Shown piece by piece: positions 26,081-34,609 of a stretch of 64,000 nucleotides of DNA. The notes below the pieces were generated by a model. The model had not been told where the DNA came from. It made no database searches and was given only the letters and a program-made list of their open reading frames with translations. Each line of letters opens with the position of its first letter. The first letter of the stretch is position 1. The stretch comes from Metaruminococcus_A sp964607135 (GTDB lineage: Bacteria > Bacillota > Clostridia > Oscillospirales > Ruminococcaceae), in the NCBI GenBank assembly GCA_964607135.1, contig CAZSIV010000012.1:1-64000 (forward strand), written 5' to 3'. Both the position numbers and the translations under genes were made by a program.

Positions 26081-27376
26081 ATGAAAAAAGCAGTGGACTA
26101 TTCCAAGCTGCGCGGGTTCAACTACACCGCCAGCTACGCCGCGAACGACGCCGATTTCTGGGCGCGTTACGACCACGACACAGTCGACCGGGAAATGGGC
26201 TACGCGGAGAAGCTGGGGCTCAACAGCGCCCGTATCTTCCTGACCTACCCCTTCTATGCGGCCGGCGGGGAGAAGTTCCTTGCCAACGTCAAGGATTTCG
26301 TCCAGACCGCCTGGAAGCATGGGATTTCCACCAACCCGATCCTTTTTATGGGGTTCCGGTTTCTCGAGGAAGATTTCGAATACAAGCACCATGACGGCCC
26401 GGGCCTGCCTCCGCTGACCAAGACGATTCAGGACAAGTCGAGCTGGGCGATCGGCGAGCGGTATTTTGACGACCTGTTTGCCGCCATCGGGAACGAGCCC
26501 GGTCTCCTGTTCTGGGACATCGCCAACGAGCCGGGTTATACCGACGACTTCGTCACCTGGTACGACGACGAGCCGGAGTACCTTGAGACCTTCAGCGAAC
26601 GCCCCGACATGAAAGACCTCCGCGAAAAGCAGGAGAAGACATGGGAGATCGTCCGCCATTTCTGCAAATACGTCAAAGCGAAGGACCCGGATCACGATCT
26701 CGGCGTGGGCAACATCTTTATCTTCGAGACGGAGCCCTCCGGCACAGCCGACCTGGTCGACGTCATCGTCTTCCACGATTACTCCGCCACCCGGGGACGG
26801 ATGCGGAATATCTACGACCGTGCGGTTGCACTCGGCAAAAAGTACAACAAGCCGATCGTCAACAACGAGACGGCCTGCCTCTGCCGCGGCAATCCTTACG
26901 ATATGACGATCGAAACCGCCGAGGAGTACGGAATCGGCTGGTACTTGTTTGAGCTGATGATCGGCGTGGACTCCTGGAACCGCGCGCACGGGATCATCTA
27001 CCCCGACGGCACCATCCGCGACCCGTCGATCGTCGCGGCGCTCTTCGGCTTCTACCGCAAGCGGGACGAGGGGATCATCCGGGTGGATGTCAACCAGGAG
27101 GACTACGTCACCGAGCTGCTCAAGCGCGTGAACATGCTGATGGAGAACACCCGGCGCAACCGCTGCACCGACGGGAAGAAGGAGCTGGAAGAAACGCTGG
27201 AGCTCTGCGAATACGCGGCGAACATCCTGGAGGCAGGGGAGCTCGTGCCGATGAACTACCCGCCGACTGCGAGAGTCGCGGCCTACCGGCGGATGGAGAA
27301 CCCGGACACGGAGGAGATCAAGGACTGGCTCTTCGAGCTGGTCGATACCCTGAAAAGGGCCTGCCGCCTCGTCTGA
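26081..27376 (+). CDS. GH5-like (TIM-barrel) glycoside hydrolase
   Basis: 431 residues. RGFNYTASYAAND at the start, RIFLTYPFY, FWDIANEPGY (about 145-153, the Asn-Glu acid/base after strand 4), VIVFHDYSATRGRM and IVNNETACLCRG (the strand-7 nucleophile Glu near 265) give the clan GH-A layout. No signal peptide, so cytosolic. AAGGAGAATGAAGCG lies before the ATG. It shares an operon with GH127 and is probably under the AraC-type regulator. It likely trims oligosaccharides from plant cell wall or host glycans; subfamily and substrate are not clear. Confidence 0.8.
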   Translation: MKKAVDYSKLRGFNYTASYAANDADFWARYDHDTVDREMGYAEKLGLNSARIFLTYPFYAAGGEKFLANVKDFVQTAWKHGISTNPILFMGFRFLEEDFEYKHHDGPGLPPLTKTIQDKSSWAIGERYFDDLFAAIGNEPGLLFWDIANEPGYTDDFVTWYDDEPEYLETFSERPDMKDLREKQEKTWEIVRHFCKYVKAKDPDHDLGVGNIFIFETEPSGTADLVDVIVFHDYSATRGRMRNIYDRAVALGKKYNKPIVNNETACLCRGNPYDMTIETAEEYGIGWYLFELMIGVDSWNRAHGIIYPDGTIRDPSIVAALFGFYRKRDEGIIRVDVNQEDYVTELLKRVNMLMENTRRNRCTDGKKELEETLELCEYAANILEAGELVPMNYPPTARVAAYRRMENPDTEEIKDWLFELVDTLKRACRLV

Positions 27377-27475
27377 TTGCGGGCCGATCCGATGCGGGAC
27401 AAAAAAGAGGAAACGGCAAAAAAGCCTTTCGCCATGTTACTCCCCGGCGGAATAAGGGTGTATAGTCGATTTAAG

Positions 27476-27507
27476 ATGAAGGGCATATCTTTGGATATGC
27501 CCTTCAT
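27476..27507. terminator. hairpin between convergent genes
   Basis: A perfect 14-bp stem (ATGAAGGGCATATC) around the loop TTTG. No clear T-run on +, so it may serve as a weak bidirectional stop. Confidence 0.5.
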
Positions 27508-27583
27508 TCGACTGTGCCAATGTAATTGAAACAGACGCTGATTTTTCGTGTGTTTGTCCCGTTTCGTCGAATATCCCGCCGTT

Positions 27584-27895
27584 CTATTTCTCCTCAAACG
27601 CTGTTTTTAAGTTTTGGGCTGTTTGGGCGGCGAGTATTGCGCCGACCTGCAAGCCGATTTCCATGTAAACTCTTTCGATTGCAGCTGCATAGTTATAAAT
27701 AGGCTCGATGACTTCTTCAAAGTCCTTTTCGTTGGGGTAGTCCCTGTGCAGCCGGACGATAAACTCTTGATGGGCGCTTTCTATCTGCTCTATATATGGG
27801 CGTGGGTCTAAATACTTCTGCTCTGCGCCATGCAAGAGAAACTCCCGGACTTGCTGAATGTCCGCCCTCATGAATATCTCGTTTAGGTAGTTCAT
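27584..27895 (-). CDS. small protein of unknown function (103 aa)
   Basis: A helical, acidic 103-residue protein (FLLHGAEQKYLDPRPYIEQIESAHQEF, YNYAAAIERVYMEIGLQVGA). AAGGAAG precedes the ATG by about 13 bases. It is divergent from a small HTH gene, and the space between carries repeated GGTTAA sites. It resembles small Firmicutes proteins seen next to XRE-type regulators, but I do not recognise a function. Lower GC than the neighbours suggests acquired DNA. Confidence 0.65.
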   Translation of the reverse strand: MNYLNEIFMRADIQQVREFLLHGAEQKYLDPRPYIEQIESAHQEFIVRLHRDYPNEKDFEEVIEPIYNYAAAIERVYMEIGLQVGAILAAQTAQNLKTAFEEK

Positions 27896-27948
27896 AAAAA
27901 ATTTACACTTCCTTTTTTGACCGAAATAGGTTGTTTTTACTTTGATAT

Positions 27949-28057
27949 GGTTAATTATAATCTATAACGGTTAAAAAGTCAATGGTTAAATTTTCTCTTA
28001 TATGGTTAATCTTAATTCTATAATTGATTATTTACTTGTTATAGGTTACAATTAACC
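27949..28057. promoter_or_regulatory. array of GGTTAA operator-like sites
   Basis: GGTTAA occurs at 27949, 27969, 27984 and 28004, mostly in the context ATGGTTAA, plus a palindrome GGTTACAATTAACC at 28044-28057. All lie in the divergent promoter region of a small HTH gene, so they are candidate binding sites for it. Confidence 0.6.
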
Positions 28058-28075
28058 AAAAAGGAGCGGTTAGAG

Positions 28076-28288
28076 ATGAGCATGGCTAAAAAAATAAAAT
28101 CAATCCTCTTAGAAAGAGATATGACAATTAAGCAGTTAAGCGAAAAAATGGGGTATACTGGAACTTACCTATATAATAAACTCAATCGGGATAAGCTAAC
28201 CGAAGAAGAATGCAGAGCAATAGCTGACGCGCTGAATTGCGACTATGACGGCATTTTTACATTTAGAGATACCGGGAAACAGGTATAA
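28076..28288 (+). CDS. small XRE/Cro-type HTH regulator
   Basis: 70 residues that are nearly all helix-turn-helix: KIKSILLERDMTIKQLSEKMGYTGTYLYNKLNRDKLTEEECRAIADALNCDY. The recognition helix is near residues 29-38. AAGGAG at 28062 gives 8-base spacing to the ATG. It probably binds the repeated sites immediately upstream and controls itself and the divergent 103-residue gene. Single-domain Cro-like proteins of this size are typical of phage-derived or toxin-antitoxin-like modules, but no toxin signature is visible. Confidence 0.82.
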   Translation: MSMAKKIKSILLERDMTIKQLSEKMGYTGTYLYNKLNRDKLTEEECRAIADALNCDYDGIFTFRDTGKQV

Positions 28289-28406
28289 GCGGCATAAGAC
28301 CGGCGGCTGACCTACAGCATAGCCTTTTTGTTTGTCCCCGTTGTCTGTCCGCTCTCCCGCCTTACCTTTTCCCGCCTCACTCTTAATAGACGGCTATTGA
28401 AGATAA

Positions 28407-28440
28407 AAACGAGCAAACGGATTTTTCCGTTTGCTCGTTT
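28407..28440 (-). terminator. terminator of the O-antigen-ligase-like gene
   Basis: A perfect 14-bp stem (AAACGAGCAAACGG) with a 6-base loop. Read on the minus strand it is followed by TTTTTATCT. Confidence 0.8.
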
Positions 28441-28501
28441 CTCGTTTCTATGCCCGGGTTTTCCCCTTTTGGAGGAATGGCCTGCTGCTGACAGCGTTCT
28501 T

Positions 28502-30238
28502 TCAATTCGGAAAGGAGGAGGAAGCGGCCCGCAGGCTGCACGCCTTTTGCTCCATCCCTCTGTACTGCGGGGAAGGATGCTTCTGCTGCTGGATCACTTT
28601 AGGGGGGAGCACAGCTGGGCGCCCCGCTTCTTTGATATCGATCAGAACCCGTTCCATCCGTGTGGGCACTGGAACCGCACAGAGATATCTGGACTGGTAG
28701 GGGCTGGTAAGACGAAATACAGGGCGGCTGACGGGTGCGGCTTCCTGTCCCTGGCCCGACGGGACAAAGGACATGGCATATCCCAGAATGGCCCAGAATA
28801 CGACGACCATAAAGGTGATATCGAATAAAACGGCCTTTTCGAAGAAGCCGAACAGGGAATAAGCCGCCAAAACGGACACAAGGGCAGAAAACTCTTTTGG
28901 AGCGCCGTTCCGGTTCCGCCGCAGAAACCGAAGCAGCCTTTTTGCGGCTAACAAGAGAAAAGCGAGGAACAGGATGAGCCCGGCGAGCCCGTCTGAAATG
29001 AGGATGGTGAGATATCCGTTGTGCAGGTCGTGGAAGGCGAATCCTTCGGAAAGATATTTTTCGCCGTAGTCCAGAATATTTCCTTTTCCGACCCCGAGCA
29101 GCGGAAACCTTTGAAAAAGCGCCATCGACTTTTTGAGCGAGTCGAGCCGGCCGCTGGAGAGTTCGTATTCCTGTGTCCGCCCAATTTCAGTGGGCATCCC
29201 GGCATCGGCACTGCTCGCTTTGGTCGGATTCATCCAGTTGTTCCAATAATCCGCAAAGCTGACGAGCTGCTCCCCTTGCCGCATCTGGTCTGCGGCGTTG
29301 ATGAAATCGGAGGCGGCAGTCTGGCAAAGGGTGCGCAGCACCAGGCTCGAAGCGGCGACCAGCACAAAGCAGACAGCAAGCGCCACCGCGCGAAGAACGG
29401 TCTTTGCCGTGACGGCGCCGCCGTTCGTCTGGTAAAACCGGCAGGCGAGATAGAGGCAGAGATAGGCGGCGGCGAGGATCAGAGAAGAGTTGGAATCCGA
29501 CAGGAACAGGCTGACGGAATTCAGCGTAAAACACGGGATGATGAACCAGAGCGGAACCGCCTTTTTGAGAGAACCGGTGTTTCTCCTCCTCCTAATCAGG
29601 ATATGGCAGCAAATCATTCCGACGACGGAGGCAAACGCGGCCAGGTTCGGGTTGGTGTAAACGCCGGTAAAGCGGTTATCCATAATTCCGAAGAGATAGC
29701 CGCAGAGGTTCAAACGGCCGCCTGGGGCGAGAACCACGACGAGAAGGCCGACCCCCGCAAGGGCGGTGGATAGAAAGGCGACTGCGGATAAAATCCGCTC
29801 CATCTCGGCCCGCGTCTTCTCCCGGTTCGGTTCCGCGTGGACGCCGTAAAATAAAAAGAAACAGACCGCGGCGTGGTAAATCATGACGAAATTTACACCG
29901 AGGTGGCTCCCGGCATGTAAAAACATGGTGAAGAGCCCGACTGCCAGAAAGGCCGCCAAAAGAGTCATATGCCTGATTCTGCGGTATCCCTTTTTGGCCA
30001 GAAGAAGATGGATGAGAAGGGGGAGGGACCAGAGGAATAAAAGCACGTTGACGACTACCCCTGCAATATCCCAAAAACAAACGGAACAGAACAAAAGATT
30101 GATCAGATATACGATCCGAAAGCACGCTGGATCATATATGCTTGTGATGATAAACTTTTTCGCAAAAGCCATAAGTACGTAACAACTCCAAATGACAGGC
30201 TGAAACAGTTTGTTAAAAGCGCTCTCTGCCGGCGGCAA
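28502..30238 (-). CDS. O-antigen ligase/polymerase-family membrane protein
   Basis: A 578-residue polytopic protein with about 12 membrane segments. A long extracytoplasmic loop near residues 320-410 contains SSGRLDSLKKSMALFQRFPLLGVGKGN followed by FHDLHNGYLTILISDGLAG, the typical Wzy_C (PF04932) pattern with the conserved HN-x-Y. It polymerises or ligates lipid-linked glycans at the outer face of the membrane. It stands alone here, far from the EPS operon and with its own terminator, so it may serve another surface glycan. The last 60 residues are Pro/Arg/Ser-rich and appear disordered. Confidence 0.82.
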   Translation of the reverse strand: MPPAESAFNKLFQPVIWSCYVLMAFAKKFIITSIYDPACFRIVYLINLLFCSVCFWDIAGVVVNVLLFLWSLPLLIHLLLAKKGYRRIRHMTLLAAFLAVGLFTMFLHAGSHLGVNFVMIYHAAVCFFLFYGVHAEPNREKTRAEMERILSAVAFLSTALAGVGLLVVVLAPGGRLNLCGYLFGIMDNRFTGVYTNPNLAAFASVVGMICCHILIRRRRNTGSLKKAVPLWFIIPCFTLNSVSLFLSDSNSSLILAAAYLCLYLACRFYQTNGGAVTAKTVLRAVALAVCFVLVAASSLVLRTLCQTAASDFINAADQMRQGEQLVSFADYWNNWMNPTKASSADAGMPTEIGRTQEYELSSGRLDSLKKSMALFQRFPLLGVGKGNILDYGEKYLSEGFAFHDLHNGYLTILISDGLAGLILFLAFLLLAAKRLLRFLRRNRNGAPKEFSALVSVLAAYSLFGFFEKAVLFDITFMVVVFWAILGYAMSFVPSGQGQEAAPVSRPVFRLTSPYQSRYLCAVPVPTRMERVLIDIKEAGRPAVLPPKVIQQQKHPSPQYRGMEQKACSLRAASSSFPN

Positions 30239-30850
30239 ATCTTGTGAGAGAAGTGAGCCGCCGTTTAATAGAACGATAACGCCCCGCCTTTAAAAACGGC
30301 AGAACAAATGCGCCTGCATACTTGTTGCAGGCGTTTGCAAAATTCCCTGGAAACGGGGTTTCAGAGAATTTTGCTTCACTTTAAGTAACCAATCGATTTC
30401 ATCGTTCAATGTTAAAACATGAACAAAGTGTGAATTCGGATACGCGAAAACGCGCCTGAATCCTGCAAAATCAGGATGCCCATTCTTCGTTTTTTGATAC
30501 AATTCTAACAATATCTCAGTTAAAAAGCTTGCCGAATCGATAAAATAATAGAGCTTTTTCAGAAAATTTTTCTGGTTCAGCCTCTTTTTTTGACAGAGAT
30601 TTTATGCTAAAATTGTACCAGAATGATTTAAATAAAAATTGTTTTGAATTTTAAATTTCCTAAAATTTTGCCTTAAAATTTGAAGCGGGCCTGCGATGCC
30701 GTTTGCGGCGAAAAAACGTGGAGGGCGAATCGGCCTTGCGCTGATTCTTCTTGCCGTTCCATATTTTGTGTGTTGCGGAGCGAAACTGCCTTCGTTATAA
30801 TAATCTCGAATTCGGATCAAACCAGTGTGAATCCTATGCAAGGAAATTGA
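30239..30850. other. AT-rich non-coding gap before the GH18 gene
   Basis: No supportable gene. It holds a small hairpin (CGCCTGCA/TTGCAGGCG at 30310-30332), an AT-rich stretch at 30600-30680 and the GH18 promoter. Confidence 0.6.
30773..30801 (+). promoter_or_regulatory. promoter of the GH18 gene
   Basis: TTGCGG (30773) and a perfect TATAAT (30796) with 17-base spacing, 50 bases before the start codon. Confidence 0.6.
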
Positions 30851-32311
30851 ATGATGAGATTTCGAACGATAAAAATGGCTGTGCTCGCACTGCTTGTTTT
30901 ATGTTCTGCGGTCGAACTGCAACCGCCGCAGGACGGCTCGGAGATCGCCGCTCCCCCTGTTTCGTCTGTCGAAGATGCCGCCGACTCTTCCGTATCTTCT
31001 GCTCCCGGTCAAACTGAAGCGGACAAGCCGGGAAACGGTGAATTAGGGGGCGGAGAGTCTGCAAGTGAAGGGCAGAAACCGTCCGCAGAGAAGGAAAATG
31101 CGCCGGAGACGGGCGTTCAGAGCGGTTCATCCGTTCCAGCTAAACCGCAGGGGAATCCTGCGCCTTCGGCTCCTCCTGTTTCCTCCGGAGGGCAGGGCGG
31201 GAGCGGTCCCGGAGACGCTCCCGTCTTGCCCGCGCCCACGCCCACTCCGGCGGGGCAGGCCATCGTGGGGTATTATACCGGCTGGTCGGCCTATAGAGGA
31301 TACACCCCCCAGAAGGTTCCGGTAAACCGTCTGACCCATTTAAACTACGCGTTTGCCAGGATCGACCCTTCGACCGGCAAAATTGCGCTGGCGGACCCGG
31401 GAAACGACCTGAAAAATTTTGCAGGGTTCCGTTCGCTGAAGCAAAAAAACAGATGCCTGAAGACGTTGATTTCTGTCGGCGGATGGGATGACTCGACCTA
31501 TTTTTCCGACGTGGCTTCTACCGCCGCCCGGAGGGAGGCGTTTGCCCAAAGCTGCCTGGATTTTATTCTGGAGCACGGCTTTGACGGCGTGGATCTGGAC
31601 TGGGAATATCCGGTGTCCGGCGGGGCGGCGGGGAATGTCAACCGTCCGCAGGATAAGCAGAATTTTACCCTTCTGCTGAGGGCGATCCGCGATAAGCTGG
31701 ACGCACAGGGCGGAAAAGACGGGCGGAGCTATTATTTGACGGTTGCAGGCGGTGTCGGCGCCGGCTACCTGTCCAAGATCGAGCCCCGGAGCGCAGCAGG
31801 CCTGGTCGACTATATTTTTGTGATGGCCTATGACCTCCACGGCCCCTGGGACGGCTATTCCGACTTCAACGCGCCGCTCTACCAGCCCCAGGAGAGCTCC
31901 CCGCAATACAAAAACAGCGTATATGACGGCGTGCTTTCCTACCTGAACAGCGGTGTTTCCCCGAAAAAACTGGTGCTGGGGATGCCGTTTTACGGATATC
32001 TCTACCAAGGGGTCGGCACGCAGAACAACGGGCTGTACAGCCGGTTTTCTTCTGCGAAATCCATCAGCTTTGACGCTGTGCGCAGCTCGTATCTCGGCAA
32101 TCCCGCCTATATTGTTCTGCGGCATGGAACGGCACAAGTTCCTTACCTGTTTGGAAATAACGCCTTTATTACTTATGAGGATTCCCGGTCGGTCGGCGCC
32201 AAGGCTTCTCTTGCGAAGTCGCTCGGGCTGGCGGGCGTCGGAGCTTGGGAACTCTCCCACGACACGAGCGGAACGCTGCTGAACAGTGCTTACAGCACGT
32301 TGTATTCTTAA
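30851..32311 (+). CDS. secreted GH18-family glycoside hydrolase
   Basis: 486 residues. A signal peptide spans about 1-22. A Pro/Ser/Gly/Glu-rich linker follows to about residue 135, then a GH18 TIM barrel: VGYYTGWSAYRGYTP, LTHLNYAFARID, LKTLISVGGWDDSTYFSDVA, and the catalytic DGVDLDWEYP with the acid Glu. FVMAYDLHGPWDGYS and the barrel-closing LAGVGAWELSHD complete it. All three D-x-x-D-x-D-x-E acidic residues are present, so it should be active. Substrates could be chitin, host N-glycans or peptidoglycan fragments. No LPXTG or cell-wall binding domain is seen, so it is free or tethered by an uncleaved signal. Confidence 0.9.
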   Translation: MMRFRTIKMAVLALLVLCSAVELQPPQDGSEIAAPPVSSVEDAADSSVSSAPGQTEADKPGNGELGGGESASEGQKPSAEKENAPETGVQSGSSVPAKPQGNPAPSAPPVSSGGQGGSGPGDAPVLPAPTPTPAGQAIVGYYTGWSAYRGYTPQKVPVNRLTHLNYAFARIDPSTGKIALADPGNDLKNFAGFRSLKQKNRCLKTLISVGGWDDSTYFSDVASTAARREAFAQSCLDFILEHGFDGVDLDWEYPVSGGAAGNVNRPQDKQNFTLLLRAIRDKLDAQGGKDGRSYYLTVAGGVGAGYLSKIEPRSAAGLVDYIFVMAYDLHGPWDGYSDFNAPLYQPQESSPQYKNSVYDGVLSYLNSGVSPKKLVLGMPFYGYLYQGVGTQNNGLYSRFSSAKSISFDAVRSSYLGNPAYIVLRHGTAQVPYLFGNNAFITYEDSRSVGAKASLAKSLGLAGVGAWELSHDTSGTLLNSAYSTLYS

Positions 32312-32685
32312 CGGGAAAGCAGTTTGGCAGATGGCGGCGCGACCTTCTTTTCGATGAAAATAGAAAACAATAACCGGGTAGGATTCTATCCGGTTTAAAG
32401 CGGAACAAAATTCCTTGAAAACAAGTTTGCAGGTGCGTTCGCTTCACTGGATTTCAGCGGGCGTTTATTTTCTCCGCTGAAATCGGATGCTTTATAAAAT
32501 AGAAAGACGACGAGAGATTAGACTGTCCATTCCAAAGAAAAGGATAAAATCAATTTTCTGCGATGGCTGGAAAGGGAAAATTTTCGGCTAGAGCTCTGTA
32601 TTGGAGCAAGACATTGAAATGGAAGAAACGGATTTCGCTGGGCTTGCCGGCGGATTCCGTATAAAAAACAACAGGGGTGAAGAAG
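32312..32685. other. non-coding gap before PPK2
   Basis: Only a weak hairpin is visible (AACCGGGTA/TATCCGGTT, 32372-32395), which may end the GH18 transcript. No gene or clear promoter seen. Confidence 0.5.
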
Positions 32686-33528
32686 ATGGATTTGTCGTTG
32701 TTTCGCTTTCAATCGGGGAAAAAGCTGGAGGCCTATGAAACGCTCCCTCCTTCCAGGATCGCGAAAGAGGAGGCGCTGGTTCGTCTGGAAGAAAATCGCC
32801 TGAAGATGGCGGCTTTGCAGGATAAGCTCTACGCTGAAAGGAAAAACGCCATCCTTCTGATCTTACAGGGGATGGACGCTTCCGGCAAGGACAGCGCGAT
32901 TAAGCGCGTCCTGACCGGACTGAATCCGCAGGGGGTTGAGGTCACAAGCTTCAAAGCGCCGACCGCCGCCGAACTGGAGCATGATTATATGTGGCGAACC
33001 AGCTTAGCGCTCCCGCCGAAAGGGAAGATCGGAGTCTTCAACCGCTCTTATTATGAAGACGTGCTGGTGGTTCGGGTGCACGGGTTGGTTCCGGGGCACG
33101 GGATGGAAGAAAAGGAATTTTGGCGCGCCCGGTGCCGCCAGATCCGAAACCATGAGGAGTACCTTTTGGAAAACGGGATCGTCCCGGTCAAAATTTTTTT
33201 CCACATTTCGAAGGAAGAGCAGGCAAGGCGGCTTCTAAAGCGGATCGACGACCCGGAGAAAAACTGGAAATTCGACGCGGCCGATATCAACGAGCGGGCC
33301 TATTGGGAGGACTACCAGCGCGCCTATCAAAGGGCGTTTGAATATACTTCAACCGATCAGGCGCCGTGGTATCTTCTCCCGTCGGACAAAAAGTGGTATG
33401 CCCGCTTTCTGCTCTCCGAAATTCTGGTGGAGGAATTGAAACGGCTGAGACCGGAATATCCGGCTGTATCCGAGCAGAAAAAAGGGATGCTGGAACAGTA
33501 CCGCGCCCTTTTGGAGCAGGACCGGTAA
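32686..33528 (+). CDS. polyphosphate kinase 2 family protein
   Basis: 280 residues from the ATG at 32686; a GTG three codons earlier overlaps the AGGGG ribosome site. It has Walker A GMDASGKDS near residue 66-74, then a lid, GKIGVFNRSYYEDVLVVRVH (the PPK2 (N/D)RS-x-YE motif with Walker B function), and a C-terminal AADINERAYWEDYQRAYQRA plus WYLLPSDKKWYARF. PPK2 enzymes phosphorylate nucleoside mono- or diphosphates with polyphosphate. The single-domain length fits class I or III. It is followed closely by a pseudouridine synthase gene but shows no obvious functional link to it. A PPK1 gene lies about 5 kb away on the opposite strand. Confidence 0.9.
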   Translation: MDLSLFRFQSGKKLEAYETLPPSRIAKEEALVRLEENRLKMAALQDKLYAERKNAILLILQGMDASGKDSAIKRVLTGLNPQGVEVTSFKAPTAAELEHDYMWRTSLALPPKGKIGVFNRSYYEDVLVVRVHGLVPGHGMEEKEFWRARCRQIRNHEEYLLENGIVPVKIFFHISKEEQARRLLKRIDDPEKNWKFDAADINERAYWEDYQRAYQRAFEYTSTDQAPWYLLPSDKKWYARFLLSEILVEELKRLRPEYPAVSEQKKGMLEQYRALLEQDR

Positions 33529-33736
33529 ACGTGGCAGGTATTTTGGAAAGGCTCCGCTTTCATAAAAAGCGGACGGGCGGCCGTTATTTTCGGGCGGCGG
33601 GCGGCTTGGGATTTCAGCGGCAAGGGGGCCGGTGTGAAAAATGCCGCCGGCCATCGGTTAAACGGCGGGGCGTTTCCCGTTGCCGTAGTTGAATTGAGGC
33701 AGAATGATCGTCAAACGGATTGGAGGGGTGCAGGCC

Positions 33737-34462
33737 GTGCGTCTTGACCGTTTTCTGACAGGGCAGAATATTGCCACCCGGAAAGAAGCGAGGGAATTGG
33801 CAAAGGCGGGGCTGATCACCCTGAACGGCGCGGCGGTGAGGGATTCCTCCGTCAGCATCGACCCGGCGGCTGATTCGGTGGCGGTTCGCGGGGTTCCGGT
33901 ATGCTATCGGGAACATCTTTATATCATGCTTAACAAGCCGAAAGGGGTGGTCTGCGCCACCGAGGACAAACGCCACCAAACGGTTTTAGATCTCTTGCCG
34001 GAGCCGCTCCAAAGAAGGGGGCTTTTCCCGGCCGGCCGGCTGGATATTGACACCGAAGGGTTTGTTCTGATTACCGACGACGGGGATTTTGCCCATAAAA
34101 TACTCTCCCCCAAATGCCACGTTCCTAAAACGTATCAGGCGGTGCTGGAGCACGGCATCGGCAGGGAAGAGATCGAGCGATTCTGCTCCGGCCTGATCCT
34201 GGCAGACGGAACCCGCTGCCTTCCGGCACAGCTTTCCGTGCTTCGGGAAGGGGAGGCCCCTTTGGTGGAGACGATTTTATACGAAGGGAAATTCCATCAG
34301 GTGAAGCGGATGTTCGAAGCGGTTGGGAACCGGGTGGCCTCGCTCAAGCGGATAAAAATCGGAATGCTATCGTTAGACCCAAGACTGCGCCCCGGGGAAG
34401 CACGGGAAATAGTGCACAAAGAATACCTTCAAATTTTGGGCAGTAATTCGAGCGAAAAATGA
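33737..34462 (+). CDS. RsuA/RluB-type 16S/23S rRNA pseudouridine synthase
   Basis: About 241 residues from the GTG at 33737 (GGAGGGG at 33722); an ATG at 33704 is possible but poorly placed. The N-terminal S4 RNA-binding domain reads RLDRFLTGQNIATRKEARELAKAGLITLNG. The catalytic domain has LNKPKGVVCAT, FPAGRLDIDTEGFVLITDDGD with the catalytic Asp in GRLD, and YEGKFHQVKRMFEAVGNRV. It isomerises a uridine in rRNA during ribosome assembly. RsuA versus RluB specificity cannot be set from sequence alone, though the length and motifs resemble RsuA more. Confidence 0.92.
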   Translation: MRLDRFLTGQNIATRKEARELAKAGLITLNGAAVRDSSVSIDPAADSVAVRGVPVCYREHLYIMLNKPKGVVCATEDKRHQTVLDLLPEPLQRRGLFPAGRLDIDTEGFVLITDDGDFAHKILSPKCHVPKTYQAVLEHGIGREEIERFCSGLILADGTRCLPAQLSVLREGEAPLVETILYEGKFHQVKRMFEAVGNRVASLKRIKIGMLSLDPRLRPGEAREIVHKEYLQILGSNSSEK

Positions 34463-34536
34463 ATAAACTTTGTACAAAGGCGTAATTTTGGGCAATATAC
34501 ATAAACTGGATTTTGAAAGTTTGGCTAATAACCTTA

Positions 34537-34566
34537 TTGCTTTTTGGTAAGAAGATTTGGTATAGT
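34537..34566 (+). promoter_or_regulatory. promoter of the sugar-ABC ATPase gene
   Basis: TTGCTT (34537) and TATAGT (34561) with 18-base spacing, 44 bases upstream of the start codon. Confidence 0.55.
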
Positions 34567-34609
34567 ATAAGTGCGATGGTACTACAAATTATTTAGGAGG
34601 TACATAAGA

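Noticed and set aside
30290..30511. 73-residue minus-strand gene
   Set aside because: Covers an internal hairpin, no ribosome site, no recognisable protein.
30851..30930. Lipobox in the GH18 signal peptide
   Set aside because: The Cys context is LVLC, with Leu rather than a small residue at -1, so a normal signal peptide is more likely.
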